The notes under the pieces: generated by a model | Databases searched by the model: none | What the model was told of the DNA's origin: nothing | The model's input: only the letters and a program-made list of their open reading frames with translations | Part shown: one piece after another, positions 30,148 to 37,899 of the stretch | Numbering within the stretch: the stretch's first letter is position 1 | Layout: each line of letters starts with the position of its first letter | Translations under genes and position numbers: made by a program | Assembly (NCBI GenBank): GCA_020724545.1 | Contig: DYGR01000028.1 | Coordinates: forward strand, 1-37,925 | Direction of reading: 5' to 3' | Length of the DNA: 37,925 nucleotides | From: Candidatus Methanoperedens nitratireducens | GTDB lineage: Archaea; Halobacteriota; Methanosarcinia; Methanosarcinales; Methanoperedenaceae

Positions 30148-31125
30148 CTAATATAATCCCATATCCCTCTTAATAGATGCTATCTCTTCATCATTCAGTT
30201 TTCTTGGAAAATTATAGATCTTTGAAAACGTTTCATTTGCCATCGGACGATTGCACTCATGACACCCGGATGTCTGAAAAGCCCTTCCTTCTTCGATTAT
30301 CCTGATGATCGCATCCCTGCTTATCCCGAAGTCGCAAAGAGTGCCGTCCATGAACTGCATATCTGAATATGATGCGATTCCCTCTTCAATCAGATATCTT
30401 GCCAGTTGCACAGTGCGATAATGCCTTATACTATCCTTATTGTTCTCAAGTTCAAGTTGAGCGCCGGGAATGTAGGTATATGAAAAAAGAGCAGTATTTA
30501 CCCTGTACCCATGTAATTCATCAATAATCTTCACAGCATCCTCATCAGTCTCTCCAAGACCGATAATAAGGTGCGTACCTGCGTTCCTGAATATGCGAGC
30601 GCCTCTTTTTATACCATCAAGATGCCCCTCCCATGAGTACGGTCCGCCTGCGCTTTTCCCTTTTATTTTATCAAACAGCTCCTGTGTGCAGGCATCAAGC
30701 GGTATTACAAGTTCGTTCACTCCTGATTTATTCAATTCCCTGTATCGCTCATCGCCAAGCGGGAAAACAGAAAGCGATAGGGGAATATCACTTACTGCAC
30801 GTATCCGTTCTATCAGATATACCGTATCCTCCCACCATGCATCATAGAGCGCTGTCTGGATGCAGGCACGCCCAAGGTAGCCCCTCTCATATGCCACCTT
30901 AAGACGCGATACTACGGCATCAAGGTCGGCGGGTATATACATGCCCCTGGCTATATGTGTAAGCCCTGCGCTTGAGCCAGAAGCCTGCGCACAGAACAGA
31001 CAATTTGCCCCACAGCGCTTATCAGTATATATCTGGAGATACGCAGTGGTAGGGGGGGTATCCATCTGTACAAGCTCAAGCCCCAGCACACCCAGCGTTC
31101 CCATAGAGGCCCTGACTTTTCTCAT
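30148..31125 (-). CDS. lipS1: Lipoyl synthase subunit LipS1 (radical SAM, biotin-synthase-like)
   Basis: LipS1 and LipS2 together insert two sulfur atoms into octanoyl groups in archaea and some bacteria. The SAM cluster site is RCGANCLFCAQA (C38, C42, C45 counted from ATG 31125). The C-terminal SGCHECNRPMANETFSKIYNFPRKL has the CxxCNRP...YNFPR signature that separates LipS1 from true biotin synthase. TTG 31134 is in frame but ATG is preferred. LipS2 is encoded about 3.2 kb away on the other strand, with sulfur-handling genes between. No lipoate-protein ligase or H-protein is in the window. Assignment rests on the two motifs and the LipS2 neighbour; a different biotin-synthase-like enzyme is the alternative. 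Confidence 0.75.
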   Translation of the reverse strand: MRKVRASMGTLGVLGLELVQMDTPPTTAYLQIYTDKRCGANCLFCAQASGSSAGLTHIARGMYIPADLDAVVSRLKVAYERGYLGRACIQTALYDAWWEDTVYLIERIRAVSDIPLSLSVFPLGDERYRELNKSGVNELVIPLDACTQELFDKIKGKSAGGPYSWEGHLDGIKRGARIFRNAGTHLIIGLGETDEDAVKIIDELHGYRVNTALFSYTYIPGAQLELENNKDSIRHYRTVQLARYLIEEGIASYSDMQFMDGTLCDFGISRDAIIRIIEEGRAFQTSGCHECNRPMANETFSKIYNFPRKLNDEEIASIKRDMGLY

Positions 31126-31173
31126 CAAGAACAACTATTATAACTATTTATTCGCTCTCAGGCTAAGAATCGG

Positions 31174-31218
31174 CTACTAACACTACTAACACTACTAACG
31201 CTACTACAGCTACTAACA
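31174..31218. repeat. Five tandem 9-bp units at the ferredoxin gene end
   Basis: Units of CTACTAACA (variants CTACTAACG and CTACTACAG) occur five times in a row. The last one contains the TAG stop of the ferredoxin gene, so slippage here could alter the end of that protein or the spacing to lipS1. Confidence 0.8.
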
Positions 31219-31422
31219 TGTGCTGTGCTTAATAGCCTTTGTGGGACATGCATCCACACATGCACAGCATTCGATGCAATCCTCCACGCGTGTTGCATGT
31301 GATTTACCTTCAATGAGATCAAAAACATTGGTCGGGCAGACGTTAACGCATTCCCCGGCCCCAATACACTTGTCTTCATCTATCTCAATGGTCACGACGG
31401 CTTCATATTTCTTTACTGCCAT
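31213..31422 (-). CDS. Small ferredoxin with one incomplete cluster motif
   Basis: The 69-residue ferredoxin has two cluster motifs. The second, CIECCACVDACP (about 49-60), is a complete CxxCxxCxxxCP. The first, CIGAGECVNVCP (about 19-30), has alanine where the second cysteine should be, so it may hold a [3Fe-4S] cluster or a [4Fe-4S] cluster with another ligand, as in Sulfolobus- and Desulfovibrio-type ferredoxins. A GAGGAG ribosome-binding site precedes ATG 31422. It lies between lipS1 and the alanine dehydrogenase gene on one strand and is a natural electron donor for the radical SAM enzyme or the siroheme reductase. Confidence 0.9.
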   Translation of the reverse strand: MAVKKYEAVVTIEIDEDKCIGAGECVNVCPTNVFDLIEGKSHATRVEDCIECCACVDACPTKAIKHSTC

Positions 31423-31489
31423 GGTTTTTTACTCCTCTTTTTACTCCTGTAACTGCTTAGTGTTTTTATTCCTGTTTAAATGTTTTGGT

Positions 31490-32479
31490 TTAGAATTGCT
31501 GTAATCTTATACCTATTTTTTCTTTAACTGCCAGTTGATAAACCAGATCTGCCACTGCAATATCCTGGATCGCAAGGCCTGTTGAATCAAACACAGTGAT
31601 ATCCGGATCACCTGTTCTGGCTTTCTTATTACCTGTAACCACCTCGCCCAGTTCACAGACTATATCTTTTTCTGAGATCAATCCCTTTGATAGAGGCACA
31701 TTTATCTCGCCTGAATGCGAAGCCTGGGGAATATCATCCACTACTATCCTGGAGCGCTTCAATATCAGTGGATCAAGCTCCTCTTTTCCAGGCGCATCTG
31801 CTCCTATTGCATTGATATGGGTCCCCTTGGCTATCCAGTCGTTCATCACTATAGGCTCTCTTGAGGGCGTGGTTGTGACCAGGATATCGCAGTCGCATAC
31901 CTCTTTGATACTTTTTTTAGGAGAAATATCGCAGTTAATTCTTTTTTCCATCTCCTCTTTAAAAGCAAGGGTACTTTTTTCTGAAATACTGGTGGCTTTG
32001 ATCTCATCAATGCCGATAACCTCATTTATTGCCAGAAGCTGGGTTTTTGCCTGATTTCCCGTACCTATAAAACCAACAATCCTGGAGTTCCTGCGCGCAA
32101 GGTATTTCACAGCAACCCCGCCTGAAGCCCCTGTCCTCATATCGGTTAAATAAGTACCGTCCATCACTGCAACAGGTGCACCTGTCCTGGCAGAATTCAG
32201 AACAACAAGCGCCATAACAGTGGGAAGTCCCCTCTTTGGGTTATCAGGATGGACGTTTACTATCTTCACTCCTGTAATATCCTGTTCTTCAAGATAAGCA
32301 GGCATTGTCCTTAGATCACCATTATGCTTCTTGAAATAAAGATACAGTTTGGAGGGCATCTGGACTCTCTTAAGACCGTGCTGCCTGAATGCTTCCTCCA
32401 CGGCTCTGAGCGTCCCCCTCATATCAAGAAGCGATTCAACTTCTTTTTTATTGAGCCAGAGAACCTGGTTATCCACCAT
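31490..32479 (-). CDS. Alanine dehydrogenase / ornithine cyclodeaminase family
   Basis: The 329-residue NAD-dependent enzyme belongs to the mu-crystallin/ornithine cyclodeaminase family. RTMPAYLEEQDITGVKIVNVHPDNPKRGLPTV carries the substrate-binding residues, including the conserved lysine. IVGFIGTGNQAKTQLLAI is the Rossmann glycine motif, and INAIGADAPGKEELDP is the later conserved aspartate region. The archaeal relative characterised in Archaeoglobus is an alanine dehydrogenase, which makes that activity as likely as ornithine deamination. The gene starts 9 bases after tusA and is part of the minus-strand run sir-tusA-this-ferredoxin. Its place among sulfur genes is unexplained; a sulfur amino acid substrate should be considered. 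Confidence 0.85.
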   Translation of the reverse strand: MVDNQVLWLNKKEVESLLDMRGTLRAVEEAFRQHGLKRVQMPSKLYLYFKKHNGDLRTMPAYLEEQDITGVKIVNVHPDNPKRGLPTVMALVVLNSARTGAPVAVMDGTYLTDMRTGASGGVAVKYLARRNSRIVGFIGTGNQAKTQLLAINEVIGIDEIKATSISEKSTLAFKEEMEKRINCDISPKKSIKEVCDCDILVTTTPSREPIVMNDWIAKGTHINAIGADAPGKEELDPLILKRSRIVVDDIPQASHSGEINVPLSKGLISEKDIVCELGEVVTGNKKARTGDPDITVFDSTGLAIQDIAVADLVYQLAVKEKIGIRLQQF

Positions 32480-32488
32480 ATTACTATA

Positions 32489-32731
32489 CTATGCTCTTAT
32501 TATAAGTCTCCAGTGGCCATTCTCTTTTTTAGTTTCTACCTTATAGCCCCTGGTCTCCAGCATCGCTGGAACATCCCGTACAGATGGAGGATTATCGGTT
32601 ATTACCTCTAGAACCGCACTGCCTATCTTTTTTAAAGCAAGGTCTGTAAACACCTGCGGGAATGGGCATGTATTGCCCCTGACATCGAGCTCGTATCTCT
32701 CCTTTTCTAACTCCTTAAGCTTTAACTCCAT
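32489..32731 (-). CDS. tusA: TusA-family sulfur carrier
   Basis: This 80-residue protein has the DVRGNTCPFPQV motif with Cys22, the persulfide-carrying cysteine of the CPxP family, and the expected beta-alpha-beta pattern ending GHWRLIIRA. TusA proteins relay sulfur to tRNA thiolation, molybdenum cofactor synthesis or dissimilatory sulfur enzymes. Its start codon shares one base with the stop of the sulfite-reductase-like gene (TAATG), so translation is coupled. That points to a shared job with the siroheme protein rather than with thiI. Confidence 0.92.
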   Translation of the reverse strand: MELKLKELEKERYELDVRGNTCPFPQVFTDLALKKIGSAVLEVITDNPPSVRDVPAMLETRGYKVETKKENGHWRLIIRA

Positions 32732-34167
32732 TATAACACCTCCAGAAATTCATCAAGAGATTTACCTGATGATCTATACCTGCTCATTATCTCATCAAAG
32801 AGCCCTGTGGCCTCCTCTGGCATCAGGGAGTCCCTGTAGAGTCTTGCCATTTTGAGCTTCCTTGAGTCGCCTCCAGTGTAGAGATCATATACCTGAACAA
32901 CCTCATTGCTCTTCCTTATCTGCTTCCCGACCAGGCCGAAGTGAGACACCTGATGGCAGCCGCATGCATTGATGCAGCCAGAGATATGGATTCTTACATC
33001 TTCCTTTATCCCGTGCTTATCCAGTACACCAAGGAACTCTCCAAGCATGTCCTTGGCATGAATATCATTAGTCCTGCCGCAGAATCTGGATGTGCAGCCT
33101 ATAGAGTTGTAGAAAGCTTCATTATCATAGAGCCCGAAGTGCTTCTCAAGCCCGGATCTCAGGGCATTTATATCTTCGACATCCACAAAGGTCACGTTCT
33201 GGGTCGGCGTGAGCCTTACCTCTGTGCTCCCGTGCATCTCTGAGAGCTCTGCGATCCTGTCCAGTTTATCAGCATCAAGAACTCCTCCAACCAGTGGAAG
33301 CGTAAAATAGTGACGTCCATCCCTCTGCCTGCCAGAGCCGTTATGTACATCTCCCCTGAGGTTGAGCGGTTCTGTGAAGTCATCAAGTTCACCGATTTTA
33401 TCCTCAACAACCTTCCTTACCTTATCAACACCCCATGCTGCCACGAGGTTCTTGAACCTGGCCATTGCTTTGCTCTCCCTGCTGGTATGATCGCGGTGGA
33501 TCCCAACAACAGCTTTCACAAAATCGAACAACCTGCTATCCGGTACGAAGACCGCCATATTCCTGGCAAGCACTGGTCCAGGTCTGGTCAACCCCACACC
33601 GCCGCCTATGAGAGGGATAAAACCTCTCTCACCTTCCTTTTCAATACCGATCAGGGCCAGATCATTAACCCCAAGCCTGACGCAGTCACTGCCGCAGGCT
33701 GTAATGCCTATCTTGAACTTCTTGGGTAAATCATTATACTCCGGGTTTCCAGAGAAGAAACTGGTGAGTTTAACCGCATACTCTGATGCATCAAAATCAT
33801 TTACCTTCCCGCCAAGCGGGCATGAGACTATGTTCCTTACATCCCCGTAGCAGGCTGCGGGGAATCCCTGGCCGCACATGTCAGTGGTGTAGCCAAGCTT
33901 ATAAAGCCTCTCGAATACTTCTAAAGCCTTATCACCATCTATCCAGTGGAGATGGATATCCTGTCTATCAGTGATCTCAGCATAGCCTCTACCGTACTCT
34001 CTTGATATGTTAGCGATTTCAAAAAGATTGCCAGCGCTTATCCTGCCTGCAGGGATCTTTATCCTCAGGAAGTGGAGCGAGCCCATGCCGTTGTCTTTGC
34101 CTAAGGAGTATCTTCCAACGAACTTACTAATATCTCCAAGATCAAGGGTTATATCCAAATTGCTCAC
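32731..34167 (-). CDS. Siroheme sulfite/nitrite reductase-like protein
   Basis: The 478-residue protein has the two-fold ferredoxin-like plus siroheme-domain layout of NirA/Sir. The first half ends with YGDVRNIVSCPLGG and TACGSDC. The catalytic cluster is bound in the second half by Cys358 and Cys363 (GCTSRFC) and Cys398 and Cys402 (SGCINACGC). The first pair is C-x4-C; the family norm is C-x5-C. RLTPTQNVTFVDV is another conserved strand. The start is GTG 34167. It is translationally coupled to tusA. Reduction of sulfite to sulfide with ferredoxin is the likely reaction, for assimilation or detoxification (sulfite poisons methanogenic enzymes), but the altered motif leaves this open. Confidence 0.85.
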   Translation of the reverse strand: MSNLDITLDLGDISKFVGRYSLGKDNGMGSLHFLRIKIPAGRISAGNLFEIANISREYGRGYAEITDRQDIHLHWIDGDKALEVFERLYKLGYTTDMCGQGFPAACYGDVRNIVSCPLGGKVNDFDASEYAVKLTSFFSGNPEYNDLPKKFKIGITACGSDCVRLGVNDLALIGIEKEGERGFIPLIGGGVGLTRPGPVLARNMAVFVPDSRLFDFVKAVVGIHRDHTSRESKAMARFKNLVAAWGVDKVRKVVEDKIGELDDFTEPLNLRGDVHNGSGRQRDGRHYFTLPLVGGVLDADKLDRIAELSEMHGSTEVRLTPTQNVTFVDVEDINALRSGLEKHFGLYDNEAFYNSIGCTSRFCGRTNDIHAKDMLGEFLGVLDKHGIKEDVRIHISGCINACGCHQVSHFGLVGKQIRKSNEVVQVYDLYTGGDSRKLKMARLYRDSLMPEEATGLFDEIMSRYRSSGKSLDEFLEVL

Positions 34168-34172
34168 CTTAA

Positions 34173-34265
34173 CTTGTTACCTCATAGTAACTTGATTATA
34201 AAAGGTTAACTCTCCTGACATTTTAGCTCTTAGTGAGCTAAAAAGGCCTGATAATCTCTTTATAT
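34173..34265. promoter_or_regulatory. Divergent promoter region with two palindromes
   Basis: Between the siroheme-protein gene and lipS2 lie two inverted repeats: GTTAC-CTCATA-GTAAC (34176-34191) and TTTTAGCTC-TTAGT-GAGCTAAAA (34221-34243). A TATA-like TTTATATTT (about 34258-34266) sits about 26 bases before the lipS2 ATG, predicting a leaderless mRNA. On the minus strand CTTTTATAATC (about 34195-34205) would place the reductase transcription start inside the first palindrome. Shared control of the two divergent units is inferred. Confidence 0.5.
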
Positions 34266-34288
34266 TTCAAAACCTCTTAAGCAAAATT

Positions 34289-35239
34289 ATGCATTATGAT
34301 CTATCTGGCGCAAAGCGCATGATCGCTGCCCTTGATGCCGACCATGATATAAAAGCCTTAATGCTAAAAGCATTCATGCGCAGGGTTGAGCTCTTCGGTA
34401 TTGATATCTCTTTTTTCAACGAGCCCTTTACCCCGATATCCCTGACCGGTACAAGATGCTCTCTTAAATGCAGGCACTGCAATTCGCATTACCTGCGCCA
34501 CATGCTCGATGGCTCTGGTGACAGATTATATTCCCGGGTCTCTTTTTTAGCAGACAGGGGCGCAAAAGGGATATTGCTAAGCGGGGGAAGTGCTGAAGAT
34601 GGGAGTGTCCCGACATATGCGCTGGCTGATGATATTAAAAACATCAAACAGGATAAAAGACTAAAAATCAGCGCACATACAGGCATAGTGAACGATGTGC
34701 AGGCGCAGAAGCTCTCCGATTATCTGGATATGGCGCTCGTGGACATAATAGGCGATGATGAGACCATACACGATATACTGGGCCTTGATGCCCATGTCAG
34801 AGATTACGAGAGGTCGCTGGAATATCTCTCATCTTCTGGTATACCACTTGCCCCGCATATCATTGTGGGGCTGCATAATGGCCGGCTCAAAGGGGAATTC
34901 AGGGCACTCAGGATCGTTGAGAGGTTCAGGCCTGATGCTGTCGTGATAGTGGTTTTCATCCCCACAAAAGGAACAGTGCTTGAGGGGATGCGCCCGCCCG
35001 ATGTCCAGGATGTTGCCAGGGTCATAGCAGAGGCACGGCAGATGTTCGATTGCCCGCTGTCGCTGAGCTGCGTGCGCCCCGGGGGAAGGTACCGCTCAGA
35101 GCTTGATATGTATGCTATTCTCTGCGGAATTGACAGGATCGCTGTACCTTCAAGAAAAGCCTATACGATAAGCATGGAGCTTGGACTGAATATTACAGAG
35201 GTACCACAAATGTGCTGCTCATACGGTGCATCAATATGA
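34289..35239 (+). CDS. lipS2: Lipoyl synthase subunit LipS2-like radical SAM protein
   Basis: The 316-residue radical SAM protein has the cluster motif TRCSLKCRHCNSHYLRHML (Cys57, Cys61, Cys64). ILLSGGSAEDGSVP stands at the SAM-contact position, APHIIVGLHNGRLKGE follows, and the C-terminus ends PQMCCSYGASI. These are features of the COG1856-type proteins to which LipS2 belongs. Its partner LipS1 is the biotin-synthase-like gene at 30148. It starts at ATG 34289, probably without a leader. The stop overlaps the next gene (ATGA). The LipS2 name depends on the family match and the paired neighbour; an uncharacterised COG1856 enzyme is the alternative. Confidence 0.72.
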   Translation: MHYDLSGAKRMIAALDADHDIKALMLKAFMRRVELFGIDISFFNEPFTPISLTGTRCSLKCRHCNSHYLRHMLDGSGDRLYSRVSFLADRGAKGILLSGGSAEDGSVPTYALADDIKNIKQDKRLKISAHTGIVNDVQAQKLSDYLDMALVDIIGDDETIHDILGLDAHVRDYERSLEYLSSSGIPLAPHIIVGLHNGRLKGEFRALRIVERFRPDAVVIVVFIPTKGTVLEGMRPPDVQDVARVIAEARQMFDCPLSLSCVRPGGRYRSELDMYAILCGIDRIAVPSRKAYTISMELGLNITEVPQMCCSYGASI

Positions 35240-35736
35240 AGAAGATAGCAAGCCATGAGGATATCGATATCTGGAATGATCCTCTGATGCATGTCGAGGT
35301 CAGGCGGCCTGGTGATTACCTGCGCGCCTCTAACAATCTTCGCCTTACACCCGGTATTAGATGGAGCAGGCTTTCCTCATGTAGAACTATAGAACTTGAA
35401 TGCCGTGTTGAAGAAATAAATAAGAGATACTCTCTCCTTCGCACGAATTACGATACATGCGGCGATGTCAGGGGATTTGCAGTGGATGGCGGGTTTCTTG
35501 ATGGATACATCACTCAAGATACGGAATGTGGATTTTCTGGTATTATCAAACCGCAGGGATACTTCCATCCGGGGATATCAATACTTGAGATCACAGCAGG
35601 AGGATCAGAGGTAAAATGCTCTGGCATTGCTTTTTGTCTATCTCTCAATGAGCCCATGATCAAGGTTATTCCTGAAAAATACGGCGATAGACTGTTATCA
35701 CCTGGTGACAGGGTTCGCATCAGGCTTGGTGTATAA
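35236..35736 (+). CDS. Unknown protein co-translated with LipS2
   Basis: The start is ATG 35236 (MKKIASHEDIDIW), which overlaps the lipS2 stop by four bases; the longer frame inside lipS2 is not needed. The 166 residues are rich in beta-strand patterns and contain seven cysteines. Blocks are VRRPGDYLRASNNLRLTPGIRW, NYDTCGDVRGFAVDGG, TECGFSGIIKPQGYFHPG and the closing LLSPGDRVRIRLG, which looks like a small beta-barrel end. No signal peptide or membrane span is seen. I do not recognise the family. Tight coupling to lipS2 makes a role in lipoate synthesis, transfer or recognition of the lipoylated domain plausible. Confidence 0.68.
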   Translation: MKKIASHEDIDIWNDPLMHVEVRRPGDYLRASNNLRLTPGIRWSRLSSCRTIELECRVEEINKRYSLLRTNYDTCGDVRGFAVDGGFLDGYITQDTECGFSGIIKPQGYFHPGISILEITAGGSEVKCSGIAFCLSLNEPMIKVIPEKYGDRLLSPGDRVRIRLGV

Positions 35737-36240
35737 CATAGTTTTGCATAAGATTATCATATTAATTAAAGCGTAATTAAATAGCATTATCAAGCGCTGC
35801 TTTGCGATCTTTGCGTCCTGGTATGAAAAAGTCCGTTACCGATGCTTTTTCATTGTCATCTATGAACTACAGTTCATGGCCGACTTTGCGGTGAGCAATC
35901 TACACCTTAAACCGCGAAGAACGCAAAATACGCAAAGAAATAAAAATCATACCAACACATAATTTAACGGTCTCATTATTTATCTATGAACCATCAGGTT
36001 CATGATTAGTTTCACATCGCTCTCAAAAGATATATATGATAAGAGTGGTTTAGAAAAAGGAACTGTATATTAATCATAATGATGGTGATGGTAGATTGGT
36101 TCACGGTATCGGAACGGATGGTGTAAAGCCCGCTGCCGGGGCGGGAAGGCGAGGCATGAGGAGCGGGCGGGGCGAGCGCGGAGGAGGGGAGGATTGAGGA
36201 TGAGATGGGATGGTGAATAGGGTGATTGAGGCGATATAAA
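35737..36240. repeat. Repeat-rich intergenic region before the cas gene
   Basis: No gene is supported in these 504 bases. Two related hairpins, ATGAACT-AC-AGTTCAT (35862-35877) and ATGAACC-ATCA-GGTTCAT (35986-36003), share the lead-in TCT and lie 124 bases apart. Between and before them are inverted repeats of the CTTTGCGATCTTTGCGTC / AACGCAAAATACGCAAAG type (about 35801-35820 and 35920-35939). A TATA-like GATATATATGA is at about 36028-36038. A purine-rich, GC-rich segment (36112-36210) then precedes the cas8 start and would be the mRNA leader if that TATA is used. No CRISPR repeats occur here. Confidence 0.6.
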
Positions 36241-37899
36241 ATGAATGAAACTTTAACAGAAGTTAACTTTCCAAAACTTAATCATTTCTGGATGGATTCG
36301 GGATTGTTGGGATTATACCGGATTGCAAAAGAAGAATATCCCGAAGAAATGGGAGTTGAAATAGAATTGAATGATAATGGAATTTTATTCAAAGGAACAG
36401 AAATCGATTTAGATAAATTTTTTCACAAAACCTACGAGTCTCTACTATCTCAATACTACAACACTTCAACAGATAAACAAAAAAGGGAGAACGCTGGATT
36501 TTATTATGATTCGAAAGCGGATAAATTTGTTCGATTTCCAAAAGTAAAACCGATGGGAATCGCTGGTTTGATTTTTAATAAAGCTCCGAGATATACTAAA
36601 AATGAAGTAAAATATGAGAAAAAAGAGGTAACTGAATCTGGAAAGAAAATTAAAAAGGAAGTTCTTCCAATTAATTATGCACACTTACAAGAACGCCTTG
36701 ATAAATTTCTTGTTGAGAATAACCTAAAGATTGGGTCTTCAAGTTTACTTATAGATGGACCAAATGCAATACAACCTAAAGTTGAAATAAATTTTAAAAA
36801 AGGAAAATCCAAAGGAAAATGTTTTATTTGTGGAGATCATTCACATTCATTAAGTGAGATTGGTGGCACAGTTTTTCCAATGATTTCTGGTTCTTCGGGG
36901 GCATTATCATTCAACTCAGCCGGTGGTAGACCTGAGAAAGTTTGCTGGAAATGTGATTTTATTGGAAAATTTGTACCTGTTAATGGTTTCTATACGATGA
37001 GTAATGACAGTTACCATATATATTTTCCGTATTCATCCAGCTTAGAAAAAATGATTGATGTATTTAGTAGTTTGCAAGCTATTAAAATTGAAGATCAAAA
37101 TTTACTTCGAAATTTTAAGCATAGTCTTGGCGGCTATTTTCAGAAACCATTTGAGCAATTATTTGCTTTTTTGTATTCACTGTACCGAATTGTTATGATT
37201 AGAAAAACCTCTAAAGGTTCAACAGATGAGGAGTATGAACTTGATTATGAAAAACTTTTTGAAATTGCACTTTCTAAAGCTCCAATTGAATTTTTTGTAA
37301 TGTATACTGAAGCTCTCGGTGATACACAAATGGGAAAAATGATCTGGCCTTTTCAGGATTCAGTTTATTTATTCAGATTACTAGATCGCCTTGAAAGAAA
37401 TAAGATCAGTATAAACGAAACAATGACTCTTTTAATTGATTTTGATCAACCAAAGAACGAAAGTAAAACAATTATAAGAAATAGAATATGTGAAAGGATT
37501 TTACGAAAGCAAAGTATCGTAGAACTTGTAGAACAACACGTTTATAGGATTAATAAATCAAAAATACAATATATTAGACAATTAAATGATTTTGTTATAT
37601 TATACGAAAAAATATTAAATGAAGATGGAGGCAAAATGAATCAAGAAATAATTGATACAGCGGTTAGTTTGGGGAAGACAATTGGAAAAAGTGTTGGCCC
37701 AAGCGGAAAGAAAGGCAAAGGAGATCTTTTCAGATTGAGGAAAACAAGAAAACCAGAAGATTTTCTTAATGAAATAAATAGAATTCAGATAAAATATGGA
37801 GCATTAGTAACCGCTGATTTATACAATAAAGGACAGGCTATTGGAGATAATTTTGCCGAATTTAAGCAATTTTGGTATCCACTTCAAATTAAATGGTAA
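36241..37899 (+). CDS. CRISPR type I-B Cas8b/Cst1-like large subunit
   Basis: The 552-residue protein has the CXXC-CXXC arrangement that defines the Cst1/Cas8b group: CFIC at 194-197 in KGKCFICGDHSHS and CWKC at 235-238 in PEKVCWKCDFIGKFVP. The opening NHFWMDSGLLGLYRIAKEE is also typical. Cas8 is the large subunit of the type I Cascade complex and recognises the PAM. The start is ATG 36241; TTG 36226 is in frame but directly follows a stop and is less likely, and GAGGCG upstream may be the ribosome-binding site. Base composition is AT-rich like the helicase island, which suggests transfer. Cas7, Cas5, Cas3 and the array would be expected beyond 37925, where 26 bases remain after the stop. Confidence 0.85.
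   Translation: MNETLTEVNFPKLNHFWMDSGLLGLYRIAKEEYPEEMGVEIELNDNGILFKGTEIDLDKFFHKTYESLLSQYYNTSTDKQKRENAGFYYDSKADKFVRFPKVKPMGIAGLIFNKAPRYTKNEVKYEKKEVTESGKKIKKEVLPINYAHLQERLDKFLVENNLKIGSSSLLIDGPNAIQPKVEINFKKGKSKGKCFICGDHSHSLSEIGGTVFPMISGSSGALSFNSAGGRPEKVCWKCDFIGKFVPVNGFYTMSNDSYHIYFPYSSSLEKMIDVFSSLQAIKIEDQNLLRNFKHSLGGYFQKPFEQLFAFLYSLYRIVMIRKTSKGSTDEEYELDYEKLFEIALSKAPIEFFVMYTEALGDTQMGKMIWPFQDSVYLFRLLDRLERNKISINETMTLLIDFDQPKNESKTIIRNRICERILRKQSIVELVEQHVYRINKSKIQYIRQLNDFVILYEKILNEDGGKMNQEIIDTAVSLGKTIGKSVGPSGKKGKGDLFRLRKTRKPEDFLNEINRIQIKYGALVTADLYNKGQAIGDNFAEFKQFWYPLQIKW

Noticed and set aside
35737..36240. CRISPR array next to the cas gene
   Set aside because: The repeats here are two hairpins and degenerate short units, not identical direct repeats with regular spacers.
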